From a virus: DNA of 28,527 nt. Under the pieces are notes generated by a model, which worked only from the letters and a program-made list of their open reading frames with translations, did no database searches and was not told the DNA's origin. The translations under genes were made by a program, and so were the position numbers. Positions 8,279-14,129 of the stretch are shown piece by piece (within the stretch, counting starts at the first letter, position 1; every line of letters starts with the position of its first letter). The DNA lies in the IMG/VR virus record IMGVR_UViG_3300033993_002101, positions 1 to 28,527 of that record. One strand, given 5' to 3'.

Positions 8279-8680
8279 ATGATCCCCGTAGTGACCGCCC
8301 TACTGCCCGCGCTGGGCACGCTGATTGACCGGCTGATCCCTGACAAGGCCGAAGCCGAAAAGGCGCGCAATCAGCTTGAGGCGCAGCTTGTGACAGCGGC
8401 CAATCAAGCCGCGATGGCGCAGGTCGAGGTCAATAAAGTCGAGGCCGCGCATTCCAGCGTGTTTGTGGCCGGGTGGCGGCCTTCTATCGGTTGGGTATGC
8501 GCCGCCGGCCTGGCCTGGGCATTCGTGGTGGCGCCGGTGGCGTCCTGGGCGCTGATGGTGATGGGCATCCGTGCCGAGCTGCCGGCCATCCAATTTGATC
8601 ACCTTTTCGAGCTGGTGCTGGCCATGCTTGGCATCGGCGGATTGCGGACGTTTGAGAAGCTGCGCGGGGTGGCGCGGTGA
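8279..8680 (+). CDS. Holin of 3TMs (GTA/alphaproteobacterial phage type)
   Basis: A 133-residue protein with AGGA just upstream of the ATG. It opens with a hydrophobic helix (VVTALLPALGTLIDRLIP), then a long charged helix (about residues 22-60) ending in SSVFVAGWRPSIGWVCAAGL. The (F/V)xAGWRPxxGW motif is the hallmark of the 3TM holin family first described in gene-transfer-agent release. Two further membrane segments follow (about 64-95 and 105-118). It is the second holin in this cassette. The 3' end overlaps the convergent leftward operon by 82 bases, so no intergenic terminator separates the two units. Confidence 0.85.
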   Translation: MIPVVTALLPALGTLIDRLIPDKAEAEKARNQLEAQLVTAANQAAMAQVEVNKVEAAHSSVFVAGWRPSIGWVCAAGLAWAFVVAPVASWALMVMGIRAELPAIQFDHLFELVLAMLGIGGLRTFEKLRGVAR

Positions 8681-9042
8681 TTTCCGCCCGCTGCTTGTGA
8701 CGCGGATTCCCATGCGTCATCAAGGGGCCAGCGATGTTGACTCCATAAATGATCGTTGCCTTCAAAGCCCTTCGCCACTCGCGCCGCTTCTTCCAGCCCA
8801 TCGCGCCGGGCATCGGCAACGCGCGCTTCCACTTCGGAGGGTGTGAGGGCTGGGCCAGCGTAAGTCATATCAAGCTGCGAAAATTCTTCCGGCCATGCCG
8901 TTGTGTCTTGGAAGGTAAAATGCCCGCGATGCCAAAGCGCAAGGCTATAAAAATCGCCCCGGACAAACCAATGCCACCCATCCCGTTCCGGGTTCAGCGG
9001 CACCCCAGGCTTGCCAGGCCATCCGTTGTTAAGGTCAGGCAT
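8599..9042 (-). CDS. Early protein of unknown function, last gene of the leftward operon
   Basis: A 147-residue protein. The ATG overlaps the preceding gene by 8 bases and has GGGAAGAAAG upstream. The first 110 residues look well formed (WHWFVRGDFYSLALWHRGHF, then a helical VEARVADARRDGLEEAARVA). The last 30 residues are Ser/Pro-rich and antisense to the 3TM holin gene, suggesting a recently extended or read-through end. I do not recognise the family. Tryptophan- and His-rich starts of this kind are common in small phage early proteins. Confidence 0.65.
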   Translation of the reverse strand: MPDLNNGWPGKPGVPLNPERDGWHWFVRGDFYSLALWHRGHFTFQDTTAWPEEFSQLDMTYAGPALTPSEVEARVADARRDGLEEAARVAKGFEGNDHLWSQHRWPLDDAWESASQAAGGNHRATPRSFSNVRNPPMPSMASTSSKR

Positions 9043-9448
9043 CTTTCTTCCCCTCTAGCCTTTGGATTGCTTCCCAGGGATGTTCATCAAATTCAGCCGG
9101 GCTTTCTTGAAGGTTGATAAAATCGTGAAAGACAGCGCACCACATAGGCCGCCCCCTTTCACTCCAACCGTCTTGGAATACACGAGGGCCAAATTCATTT
9201 GGGCCGCTGTGGTTGGGGCAGCACAAGCCGCCCGAATACCCTTTCCATTTCCCGTCCATGCGGCGCACCGCGCCCGTCCAGCCGTCGCGAAAGGTTGGCC
9301 CTTCGATGTACACGCCAAACGCTGGCTGATCGCAAAATCCGGCAGGCGCGCCGCCCATCCACATAGGGACTTGGCACCTACCTTTGATCGCCCAAGGATA
9401 GGATCGCACCCCAGGGCGCGCGGGGTCGGGCCATGTGTTGTCGCTCAT
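9035..9448 (-). CDS. Cys-containing early protein, possible zinc binder
   Basis: A 137-residue protein; the start at 9448 is supported by GGAG in the leader and an ATGA overlap with the upstream gene. It has cysteines at 25, 39, 76, 77 and 104 and the motif GLCCPNHSGP (73-82), preceded by GAPAGFCDQPAFG (33-45). Paired C..PAFG / C(C)PxHxGP motifs of this sort suggest a small metal-binding fold, but the ligand set is not a textbook zinc ribbon. Function is unknown. It is highly aromatic (many Trp, Tyr and Phe) and is transcribed with the rest of the leftward operon. Confidence 0.7.
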   Translation of the reverse strand: MSDNTWPDPARPGVRSYPWAIKGRCQVPMWMGGAPAGFCDQPAFGVYIEGPTFRDGWTGAVRRMDGKWKGYSGGLCCPNHSGPNEFGPRVFQDGWSERGRPMWCAVFHDFINLQESPAEFDEHPWEAIQRLEGKKDA

Positions 9449-9660
9449 TGTGTTTCTCCTACCAACTTGCGAGCATCCGCGAGAGCGTGGATACACTCAT
9501 GGCCGTCGCCCTCATCGTCGGCTGCAATCCACCTAAGTAGCACCTCCCGCAGCCGGGCGTTCTCTTTTTCAAGATCATCATACTTGGTGCGCAGGTTGTT
9601 TAGCTTGTTCACCGCATCGTTCAATGCGGTAATCAATTCGCCAATATCATGCTTCGGCAT
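9445..9660 (-). CDS. Small coiled-coil early protein
   Basis: A 71-residue protein, started at the ATG with GGGAG upstream; the longer frame would add an unlikely 21 residues. Residues 8-45 form a continuous charged helix with heptad character (ITALNDAVNKLNNLRTKYDD, then LEKENARLREVL), then an acidic linker and a short helix. It shares the peptide ENARLRE, and a 22-base identical DNA stretch, with the next gene upstream in the operon, suggesting partial duplication. It overlaps both neighbours. Function unknown; a structural or partner-binding role is likely. Confidence 0.7.
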   Translation of the reverse strand: MPKHDIGELITALNDAVNKLNNLRTKYDDLEKENARLREVLLRWIAADDEGDGHECIHALADARKLVGETQ

Positions 9661-9790
9661 TGTCTTTTTCTCCCAGCGCCGCATCAATCCTGAGTAAGTC
9701 TTGCGTGTAGAGAATACGATCACTCAGATCACACGCATGGGATACGGCGATACGCGCCAAGATCAGCGCCTCCCGCAGCCGGGCGTTCTC
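9543..9790 (-). repeat. 22-base exact direct repeat in two coiled-coil genes
   Basis: Positions 9543-9564 and 9769-9790 are identical over 22 bases, 226 bases apart, in the same frame on the - strand. They encode ENARLRE plus the first two bases of the next codon in each gene. It indicates a partial gene duplication or recombination-prone site in the leftward operon. Confidence 0.9.
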
Positions 9791-10033
9791 GGCCTGAAGC
9801 TGCTCGCGCTTCTTCTGTTCCACCGCATGTAGATTAGCATTCCTATCGGCCCTGCCGTGCTGGTGATTTCGCTCGCGCTCGACGTCCTTGAGGCGCTTGG
9901 CTAGGTCATCACGTTCCGCCTGCAGCGCATCCCTCTCTGCGGCGAGGGATCGGAGGGCGGTGGCGCGTTCCGTGAAACCGTCAGTGTCGCACCAGCGGGC
10001 GAAGCGTTCCGCTTCTTTTGTGGTGATGGTCAT
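9647..10033 (-). CDS. Coiled-coil early protein
   Basis: A 128-residue protein beginning at the ATG that overlaps the end of the 43-residue membrane protein gene. It is almost entirely helical and charged: residues about 25-90 form a long coiled coil (LAAERDALQAERDDLAKRL, then a QxENARLREAL segment), followed by a short predicted globular end (ILARIAVSHACDLSDRILY). Such 'ERDALxAERDxLxxRL' proteins are frequent in phage early regions and have no defined role. It shares a duplicated segment with the neighbouring 71-residue coiled-coil gene. Confidence 0.75.
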   Translation of the reverse strand: MTITTKEAERFARWCDTDGFTERATALRSLAAERDALQAERDDLAKRLKDVERERNHQHGRADRNANLHAVEQKKREQLQAENARLREALILARIAVSHACDLSDRILYTQDLLRIDAALGEKDNAEA

Positions 10034-10161
10034 ATCACAGCCCCCAAAACAGCCAGCGCCAGAATAGCGCCGCAGATTGCCAAGATTGCCAGCGCCTGAC
10101 CGCGCGTGATCGGCGTGTATTGCCGATCAGGGCCAGGGCCGGGATATATGCCGCCGGTCAT
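10030..10161 (-). CDS. 43-residue small membrane protein
   Basis: A short frame (ATG at 10161-10159, TGA at 10032-10030) with an excellent ribosome site (GGGAGGAAC, eight bases before the start). It overlaps both neighbours in the ATGA / ATATGA style of this operon, which is the main reason to accept it. The sequence has a Gly/Pro-rich polar start (TGGIYPGPGPDRQYTP), then one membrane segment of about 24 residues rich in Ala, Leu and Ile (LAILAICGAILALAVLGAVI) running to the C-terminus. Function is unknown; such peptides in early operons may target host membrane proteins. Confidence 0.75.
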   Translation of the reverse strand: MTGGIYPGPGPDRQYTPITRGQALAILAICGAILALAVLGAVI

Positions 10162-10697
10162 GTGTGTTCCTCCCATTTTGCCCAACTAGGCGTGTGATCC
10201 GGCGCATATCGTGACCAGTTTCGGCTATGCGCTTTGCCGAAGCGACCAAAGTATTTTCGCGCCCGTTCCGCTCGTTTTTCGGCGGCACCCGTTGCAATGC
10301 CGATTACTCTGTCGCGCAATTCAATTTGCGCTAAAGTTTGCAAACCATCGGCCAACCATTCAGCCAATAACTCTTGACTAAATCGCTGGTATTTGCGGGA
10401 TATTTGTTCAGCGTCTTTTATGCGCCATTTCCACTGGTCGCCTTTTTGGTGCGTTTTTGCAACCTTCCTGTGTGCGGCAAGTTCTTTAGCGGCCATCCAT
10501 CGGGAAAAACCATGCCAGCATCCGTCACAAACAAACGGTAGCAAATAACGACGGGCAACGCGCGGAAGCCTAATCCTGCCATCATTAGGATAATGATGCT
10601 CAAATCCGCCAGGGGCAATAGCCCCGGCTGGCGCAGCAGGATCAAACTCCGTCTCACAAAGCCGACACGCGCAATTAAATTTGAATGTGAGGGTCAT
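10158..10697 (-). CDS. Early protein with paired CxxC motifs (putative zinc ribbon)
   Basis: A 179-residue protein overlapping its upstream gene by ATGA. Two CxxC pairs, C11-x2-C14 (ACRLCETEF) and C57-x2-C60 (FVCDGCWHGF), about 43 residues apart, suggest a small zinc-binding N-terminal domain. The remainder is a basic, Trp- and Arg-rich helical region (AAEKRAERARKYFGRFGKA) that could contact nucleic acid. The family is not recognised, so nuclease or DNA-binding activity is only a possibility. Confidence 0.7.
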   Translation of the reverse strand: MTLTFKFNCACRLCETEFDPAAPAGAIAPGGFEHHYPNDGRIRLPRVARRYLLPFVCDGCWHGFSRWMAAKELAAHRKVAKTHQKGDQWKWRIKDAEQISRKYQRFSQELLAEWLADGLQTLAQIELRDRVIGIATGAAEKRAERARKYFGRFGKAHSRNWSRYAPDHTPSWAKWEEHT

Positions 10698-10927
10698 GCT
10701 GCCCCCAATCGAATTTCGCGCGCAATCGGCAAAACATCGCCAGACTTGGCGTTATTGACCTGTTTTGTGTAAGCCATTTCAACTTCCACCGACTGCAAAA
10801 TGACAGCCGCCACCTTGGATGATGCCAATGCGCGGGATGGCGGAATATCGCCACGCCGAAGCGCCTCCCATTCTTCAAACAAGGCTTCGCGCAATCCCCA
10901 TGTGTGGCGTTGAATTTTCTTATTCAT
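10694..10927 (-). CDS. Small helical early protein, unknown function
   Basis: A 77-residue protein with a strong ribosome site (GAGGAGGAAG). It is helical, with LREALFEEWEALRRGDIPPSR near the start and VAAVILQSVEVEMAYTK in the middle. Similar short phage proteins with an 'LxEEIxxLRxGxxxPxxAxAxAxxAxxI' pattern are widespread in early regions and uncharacterised. There is a 12-base gap to the SSB-like gene upstream and an ATGA overlap downstream. Confidence 0.7.
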   Translation of the reverse strand: MNKKIQRHTWGLREALFEEWEALRRGDIPPSRALASSKVAAVILQSVEVEMAYTKQVNNAKSGDVLPIAREIRLGAA

Positions 10928-10939
10928 CTTGCTTCCTCC

Positions 10940-11191
10940 TCAGAACGGGATTTCATCGTCAAGATCAGCCGGCGCCGGGCGTGGCGCGGCTGGCGCGCTG
11001 GCGCCATCCTTCGGCTTGACCGACAGGCTAAAGAACCGCCCGGAGCCGTCCTTGCGTTCCTTGATCCAGCCGGAAAGCCAATAATCGCGGCCTTCAACGT
11101 TGATCGAGCCGGAAAAATCCGGGTGCGTGTCTTGGGTCTTCCGGTCATTGCGCCCGAGAATGCCCTTGTTCGTGTTATCGTATCCGCTCAT
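10940..11191 (-). CDS. Small SSB-like protein with acidic IPF tail
   Basis: An 83-residue protein. The core has strands typical of a compact OB-like fold (FSGSINVEGRDYWLSGWIKE, then SGRFFSLSVKPKD), a pattern known from small phage proteins with 'HPDxxGxxxVxGxxYWLSGW'. It has a flexible Ala/Pro linker and ends in DLDDEIPF (76-83). This acidic tail closely resembles the C-terminal protein-interaction tip of bacterial SSB (DDDIPF). It overlaps the Sak4-like ATPase gene by ATGA. The likely role is binding of single-stranded DNA and recruitment of partners during annealing or recombination. OB fold membership is inferred, not proven. Confidence 0.65.
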   Translation of the reverse strand: MSGYDNTNKGILGRNDRKTQDTHPDFSGSINVEGRDYWLSGWIKERKDGSGRFFSLSVKPKDGASAPAAPRPAPADLDDEIPF

Positions 11192-12192
11192 TCTGCCGCT
11201 TCCTTCTCAGTGTTTTCCTGCACATGCGCCATGACGGCTTCCGTAAGCCGTGCCGAGATCGCCGCGCGAATGTCCTTAACGGTGTCGGGGTAACGCTCCC
11301 CCACCGCGCCAAAGGCGCCGGCGTTCGCATCGGCCCAGGCGCGCAATGCGACGGGATCATGCGCCAGAAGGCCGATTGCCTTCATCGCGGCGCGGTGCCA
11401 CAGTTCCACGGTGGCGATTGAATGTTCCTTGGCGTTCGGATCAATCAGCCGCAAAGGCGCTTCTGCGGGCCGTGCGGCGGGCGCTGGGGCGGGTGCGGGC
11501 GCATCGGCACCGCTTTCCAGCCATTGTAGCAATTGCCGCCCTGTGCCTTCCGTAATGGTGTCGCGCCAGCCGTCGAATAGCGTGGTGCGGTCCTTGGAAG
11601 CCGCCGCCTTGTGGTCAATGTCAATGTCCATAACCACAGTAAATTCGTATTCCACCCCGTCACGCTGGACCGGCGCCAGCCCGACCTTGCGCGGCACCTG
11701 CTTACCCTTTTCATTGACCTCCAGCACGTATTCCGTCTTGACGCGCATGGTCACGATGATGTGGCACCGGCTGGAAAGCAGCGCTTCCACAAGCGCGTTA
11801 TGATCCGGCGTCACCTCGCGCCATGCGGCGTAAGAATTGGTGCCGGGGCGATTGGCAATCTGGCCTTGCTTATCCAGCAAACCGCCCGCGCCTGCCCATG
11901 CGTGGGACAGGCTATCCACAATAATCGTATCGTATCCAGCACCTTCAAAGGCCGCGATGGCTTCACGATATTTGGAAACCGTGTAAGGCTTCTCCAGCGT
12001 GATCACGTCATATTCGCCAAGATTAGCATAAAGATCAGCGGAACCGTTTTCGGTATCAATAATGCCAGTCTTGCCGCCAATGCCAAACGCCAGCTTAAGC
12101 GCAGACATGGTTTTGCCGGACCCTGACGGGCCGATCAGCGCAAGGCGTAGCTTTGCCTTGCGTCGGGTTGCTTTGCGGATTTGCAGTGCCAT
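11188..12192 (-). CDS. RecA-like AAA ATPase, Sak4-type single-strand annealing/recombination protein
   Basis: A 334-residue protein with AAGGAAAAG before the ATG. Residues 21-28 are a Walker A loop (GPSGSGKT), and YDTIIVDSLSH (about 87-97) is Walker B with a following sensor-like region (CHIIVTMRVKTEY). The downstream block (KVGLAPVQRDGVEYEFTVVM) is characteristic of phage 'AAA family ATPase / Sak4' proteins (AAA_24 type). The C-terminal quarter after an Ala/Pro linker is a helical tail. Sak4-like ATPases work with an SSB partner in phage recombination, and the adjacent SSB-like gene fits this. The predicted site of action is DNA replication and repair intermediates. Confidence 0.8.
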   Translation of the reverse strand: MALQIRKATRRKAKLRLALIGPSGSGKTMSALKLAFGIGGKTGIIDTENGSADLYANLGEYDVITLEKPYTVSKYREAIAAFEGAGYDTIIVDSLSHAWAGAGGLLDKQGQIANRPGTNSYAAWREVTPDHNALVEALLSSRCHIIVTMRVKTEYVLEVNEKGKQVPRKVGLAPVQRDGVEYEFTVVMDIDIDHKAAASKDRTTLFDGWRDTITEGTGRQLLQWLESGADAPAPAPAPAARPAEAPLRLIDPNAKEHSIATVELWHRAAMKAIGLLAHDPVALRAWADANAGAFGAVGERYPDTVKDIRAAISARLTEAVMAHVQENTEKEAAE

Positions 12193-12193
12193 T

Positions 12194-12742
12194 TCACTTT
12201 TCCTTTGATGTTATCACAAGAGAGGGCGGCGCAGTCACCAAGATGGCGCCTTTGATTTTGTCGCCTTTCGCCAAGCGCGACTTGATATAAGCCTTATCCG
12301 GTTCGCGCTTGATGCGCCAGCAATCATCAGGCAGCGTCGCTTCATCGGTGATTTCCGCCGATTTAGCACCGTTCAAGCGTAGCGTGGCGCGGTGGTGTTT
12401 GCTTTCGGCAATGGCCGCGCCGGGATCGCCACAGGCTGCCAAGGCAACGCGCATGGCTTCGCGAAGCTGCGCCGCGCCCCGAGTGCAATCCGCTTGAACG
12501 CGTGTCCAATACTCGACCGCGCGCTTGGCTTCTGCCTCAGCAGCCTCCAGCGAGACAATGGCGCCCAAAGCGCCGGAAAACGTCGCGTCAAAGCTATTGG
12601 CCTGTGCCGCCTTAGCCGTGGCCACCTTGGCGTCAATCAGCGCCAAGCGCATCGGATGCGCGTCATAGTTCGGCATGGTCGCCGGCACTTGCACGGCGCG
12701 CACGGCTTCGCGCAGGGCGGCGGCGATTTCATCGGCGGTCAT
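12194..12742 (-). CDS. Gp157-like phage protein
   Basis: A 182-residue protein. The N-terminal two thirds is helical. The C-terminal 70 residues match the Siphovirus Gp157 family pattern: HRATLRLNGAKSAEITDEA, an LPDDCWR turn, PDKAYIKSRLAKGDKIKGA and a final strand pair. Gp157 was named from a streptococcal phage resistance locus; its molecular role is unclear, but it is repeatedly found beside phage annealing ATPases and SSB genes, as here. It ends one base before the ATPase start. Confidence 0.72.
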   Translation of the reverse strand: MTADEIAAALREAVRAVQVPATMPNYDAHPMRLALIDAKVATAKAAQANSFDATFSGALGAIVSLEAAEAEAKRAVEYWTRVQADCTRGAAQLREAMRVALAACGDPGAAIAESKHHRATLRLNGAKSAEITDEATLPDDCWRIKREPDKAYIKSRLAKGDKIKGAILVTAPPSLVITSKEK

Positions 12743-13017
12743 GCTGCACCGCCTTCCGCCTTGGCAATTGCAGCGCGGGCTGCGGCCAATTCGTCAGCAT
12801 AATTGGCGCCAACCTGCACAAGCAAATCATCAACCAAATCGGCCATCATGCGCGCCGCATCCAACAATTCCGGCGCGGCGGCCATTAGATTGCGATTGGC
12901 AACCAAAGGATAGTCTTGTTCCTTGCTGCCAGGGTTGTGGACTTGAGCGATAATTGCGCCATCGGGGGCATAAATATGGGAGCCATGAACGCCCCAAGGC
13001 CCTGGTGAGTGTTTCAT
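12739..13017 (-). CDS. Small phage protein with 'NRxLMAAAPELL' motif
   Basis: A 92-residue protein; the ATG at 13017 lies in an ATGA overlap with the upstream gene and has TTGGAG in front, so the longer frame is rejected. It begins SPGPWGVHGSHIYAPDG and contains YPLVANRNLMAAAPELLDAA. This combination (HTPGPW..., then 'NAxLIAAAPELL') is one of the most common small uncharacterised phage protein families, usually found in early or recombination operons. The rest is helical. No biochemical role is known to me. Confidence 0.75.
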   Translation of the reverse strand: MKHSPGPWGVHGSHIYAPDGAIIAQVHNPGSKEQDYPLVANRNLMAAAPELLDAARMMADLVDDLLVQVGANYADELAAARAAIAKAEGGAA

Positions 13018-13259
13018 TGTCCATCTCCAAAAAGTGAAAGCTGTCCCGGATCGGGGATCAGCACTTGCGCGCCCGCCGCTTGCAGCAGCGCGGCCAATGC
13101 AGAGGCTTCCGCCCGGCATTGCGCAGCGTCATCGCGGGATTGCGCGGCGCGGTCAGGATCGGCGCGGTCATGGCGATCCGCCGATGCCTCAAGGTCGCGG
13201 GCATTCAAGACGCATCGCGCGTGCAAACCGGCAACGGTGGCAATCTGTGCGGCGTTCAT
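13014..13259 (-). CDS. Small helical protein ending in a beta-clamp binding motif
   Basis: An 81-residue protein whose ATG overlaps the TAA of the upstream gene (TAATG). It is helical and charged throughout (for example SADRHDRADPDRAAQSRDDA), then ends in PGQLSLFGDGQ. The pentapeptide QLSLF at 73-77 exactly fits the bacterial sliding-clamp (DnaN) binding consensus QL(S/D)LF and is exposed near the C-terminus, as usual for such motifs. A second protein in this window (20127-20588) carries the same pentapeptide. The inferred role is host replisome contact; everything else about the protein is unknown. Confidence 0.65.
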   Translation of the reverse strand: MNAAQIATVAGLHARCVLNARDLEASADRHDRADPDRAAQSRDDAAQCRAEASALAALLQAAGAQVLIPDPGQLSLFGDGQ

Positions 13260-13426
13260 TATGCCAACCCCAGCAGCACGAGCCAAACCGCCACGATCCA
13301 GGCGATGCCCTGGAATACGGCTTCAAACGCGGCACTGACAGGGCCAGCGCCGACGATCATGGTCAGGATCAGCAGCGCGCAAAGCGGGCCGAGAACAACC
13401 CACCAGATAATACGTTCAGGGGTCAT
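13259..13426 (-). CDS. Small two-TM membrane protein
   Basis: A 55-residue protein that starts one base after the preceding stop and shares TAATG with the next gene. It has two hydrophobic segments, about residues 5-22 (RIIWWVVLGPLCALLILTMI) and 36-54 (GIAWIVAVWLVLLGLA), joined by a short Gly/Ala/Ser loop. The ribosome site is weak, so it may depend on translational coupling. Function unknown. It is the second small membrane protein in this early operon. Confidence 0.6.
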   Translation of the reverse strand: MTPERIIWWVVLGPLCALLILTMIVGAGPVSAAFEAVFQGIAWIVAVWLVLLGLA

Positions 13427-13427
13427 G

Positions 13428-13793
13428 TCAGCACCCGCGCCGCATGTTCGCGGCATCAATCGCGCGATAAAAGGCGCCGTTTACCGCATCATCTTCCGCA
13501 CGGCGTTCGGCTTCGGCGGTCACGGTGCCGGCGGCTTCCACAAGCTGGTCAATCGCGTAATCAATCGCCTCGGAGGCGTCTTGGCTTGGCGCGGCGGCGC
13601 TGATTTCCAGCAAGCGCGAAACCATGCTCTCAATGGCCAGCATCGAGGTCCAGGCGGTGGTGGCGGCCTCGTGCCAGTTGCCGTTTCTGTCATCCGGGCA
13701 CTTTTCCAGACGGGCGCGGAACCGGGCAAGGGACGCCATGGCTTCATGCTTGGCGGGCGCTTCGGGCAGTTGATTGGGGAGTAGCTTAAGCAT
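13428..13793 (-). CDS. First gene of the leftward early operon, unknown helical protein
   Basis: A 121-residue protein. The ATG at 13793 is chosen because AGAGGCA lies upstream and because the longer frame would start inside the promoter region. It is helical and acidic, with a LARFRARLEKCPDD segment near residue 20, a Trp-containing middle (NWHEAATTAWTSML) and long Ala/Glu helices. No motif recognised. It lies about 28 bases downstream of the predicted leftward transcription start, and being first in the operon may mark it as a very early host-directed protein. Confidence 0.65.
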   Translation of the reverse strand: MLKLLPNQLPEAPAKHEAMASLARFRARLEKCPDDRNGNWHEAATTAWTSMLAIESMVSRLLEISAAAPSQDASEAIDYAIDQLVEAAGTVTAEAERRAEDDAVNGAFYRAIDAANMRRGC

Positions 13794-13827
13794 GGCTTGG
13801 TGCCTCTGTTCGGGTTGCGATGGCGTA

Positions 13828-13856
13828 ACCCTATGCCGTGCCGTGCATAGTGTCAA
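13828..13856 (-). promoter_or_regulatory. Leftward early promoter
   Basis: On the - strand, TTGACA (13856-13851), a 17-base spacer, then TAGGGT (13833-13828). The -35 is perfect; the -10 is unusual. The -35 lies inside the 13-bp inverted repeat, and CTATGC/GCATAG half-sites cover the spacer. The expected start near 13821 leaves a short leader before the gene at 13793. Confidence 0.7.
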
Positions 13857-13895
13857 GCATAAAATATGCACAGCCATGCTTTTTTTATGCTTGAC
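13831..13895. repeat. Operator-like inverted repeats between divergent promoters
   Basis: A perfect 13-bp inverted repeat (13852-13864 GTCAAGCATAAAA; 13883-13895 TTTTATGCTTGAC) with an 18-base spacer spans both -35 boxes. A second palindrome, CTATGC/GCATAG, has arms at 13831-13836 and 13845-13850. TATGC or GCATA half-sites recur at 13832, 13845, 13857, 13865 and 13886. These are candidate binding sites for the adjacent Cro-like protein. Confidence 0.65.
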
Positions 13896-13920
13896 AAGCG
13901 CCGCGCCGTGCCGGTAGGGT
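13891..13920 (+). promoter_or_regulatory. Rightward early promoter
   Basis: TTGACA (13891-13896), an 18-base spacer, then TAGGGT (13915-13920), a near mirror image of the leftward promoter. The ATG of the first gene is at 13929, only 8 bases after the -10 box, so the transcript would be leaderless or nearly so. Confidence 0.7.
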
Positions 13921-13928
13921 TCCGGCCC

Positions 13929-14129
13929 ATGACCGTATCAGACCTAATCCATCTTGCCGGCGGCAGGGCAAAACTGGCGGAAACGCTAGGCTGCCGCAAG
14001 CATTCTGTTCATATGTGGCAGTATCAAGGGATACCGCACAAGCATCACGCCCGGCTGCGCGCCATGCTGCGCCGCCGCATTGAACGCCAGGCGCTGGCCG
14101 AGGCGCTGGAATGGAGGCCGACGAAATGA
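13929..14129 (+). CDS. Cro/YdaS-like helix-turn-helix regulator
   Basis: A 66-residue basic protein. The ATG at 13929 gives the standard length; an upstream ATG at 13866 would overlap the promoter. The N-terminal helices SDLIHLAGGRAKLAETLGC and the recognition-helix region RKHSVHMWQYQGIPHKHHA match the short Cro/YdaS-type HTH family (…LA..LG.....V..W...GIP..H...L). The C-terminal helix is Arg-rich (ARLRAMLRRRIERQA). It lies directly downstream of the rightward promoter with no ribosome site, and next to an operator-like repeat that it probably binds. It overlaps the GcrA-like gene by ATGA. Confidence 0.75.
   Translation: MTVSDLIHLAGGRAKLAETLGCRKHSVHMWQYQGIPHKHHARLRAMLRRRIERQALAEALEWRPTK

Noticed and set aside
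9062-9697. Long + strand frame of 211 residues opposite the leftward operon
   Set aside because: The - strand frames here have ribosome sites and four-base overlaps; the + frame lies across several of them and has no start signal or family resemblance.
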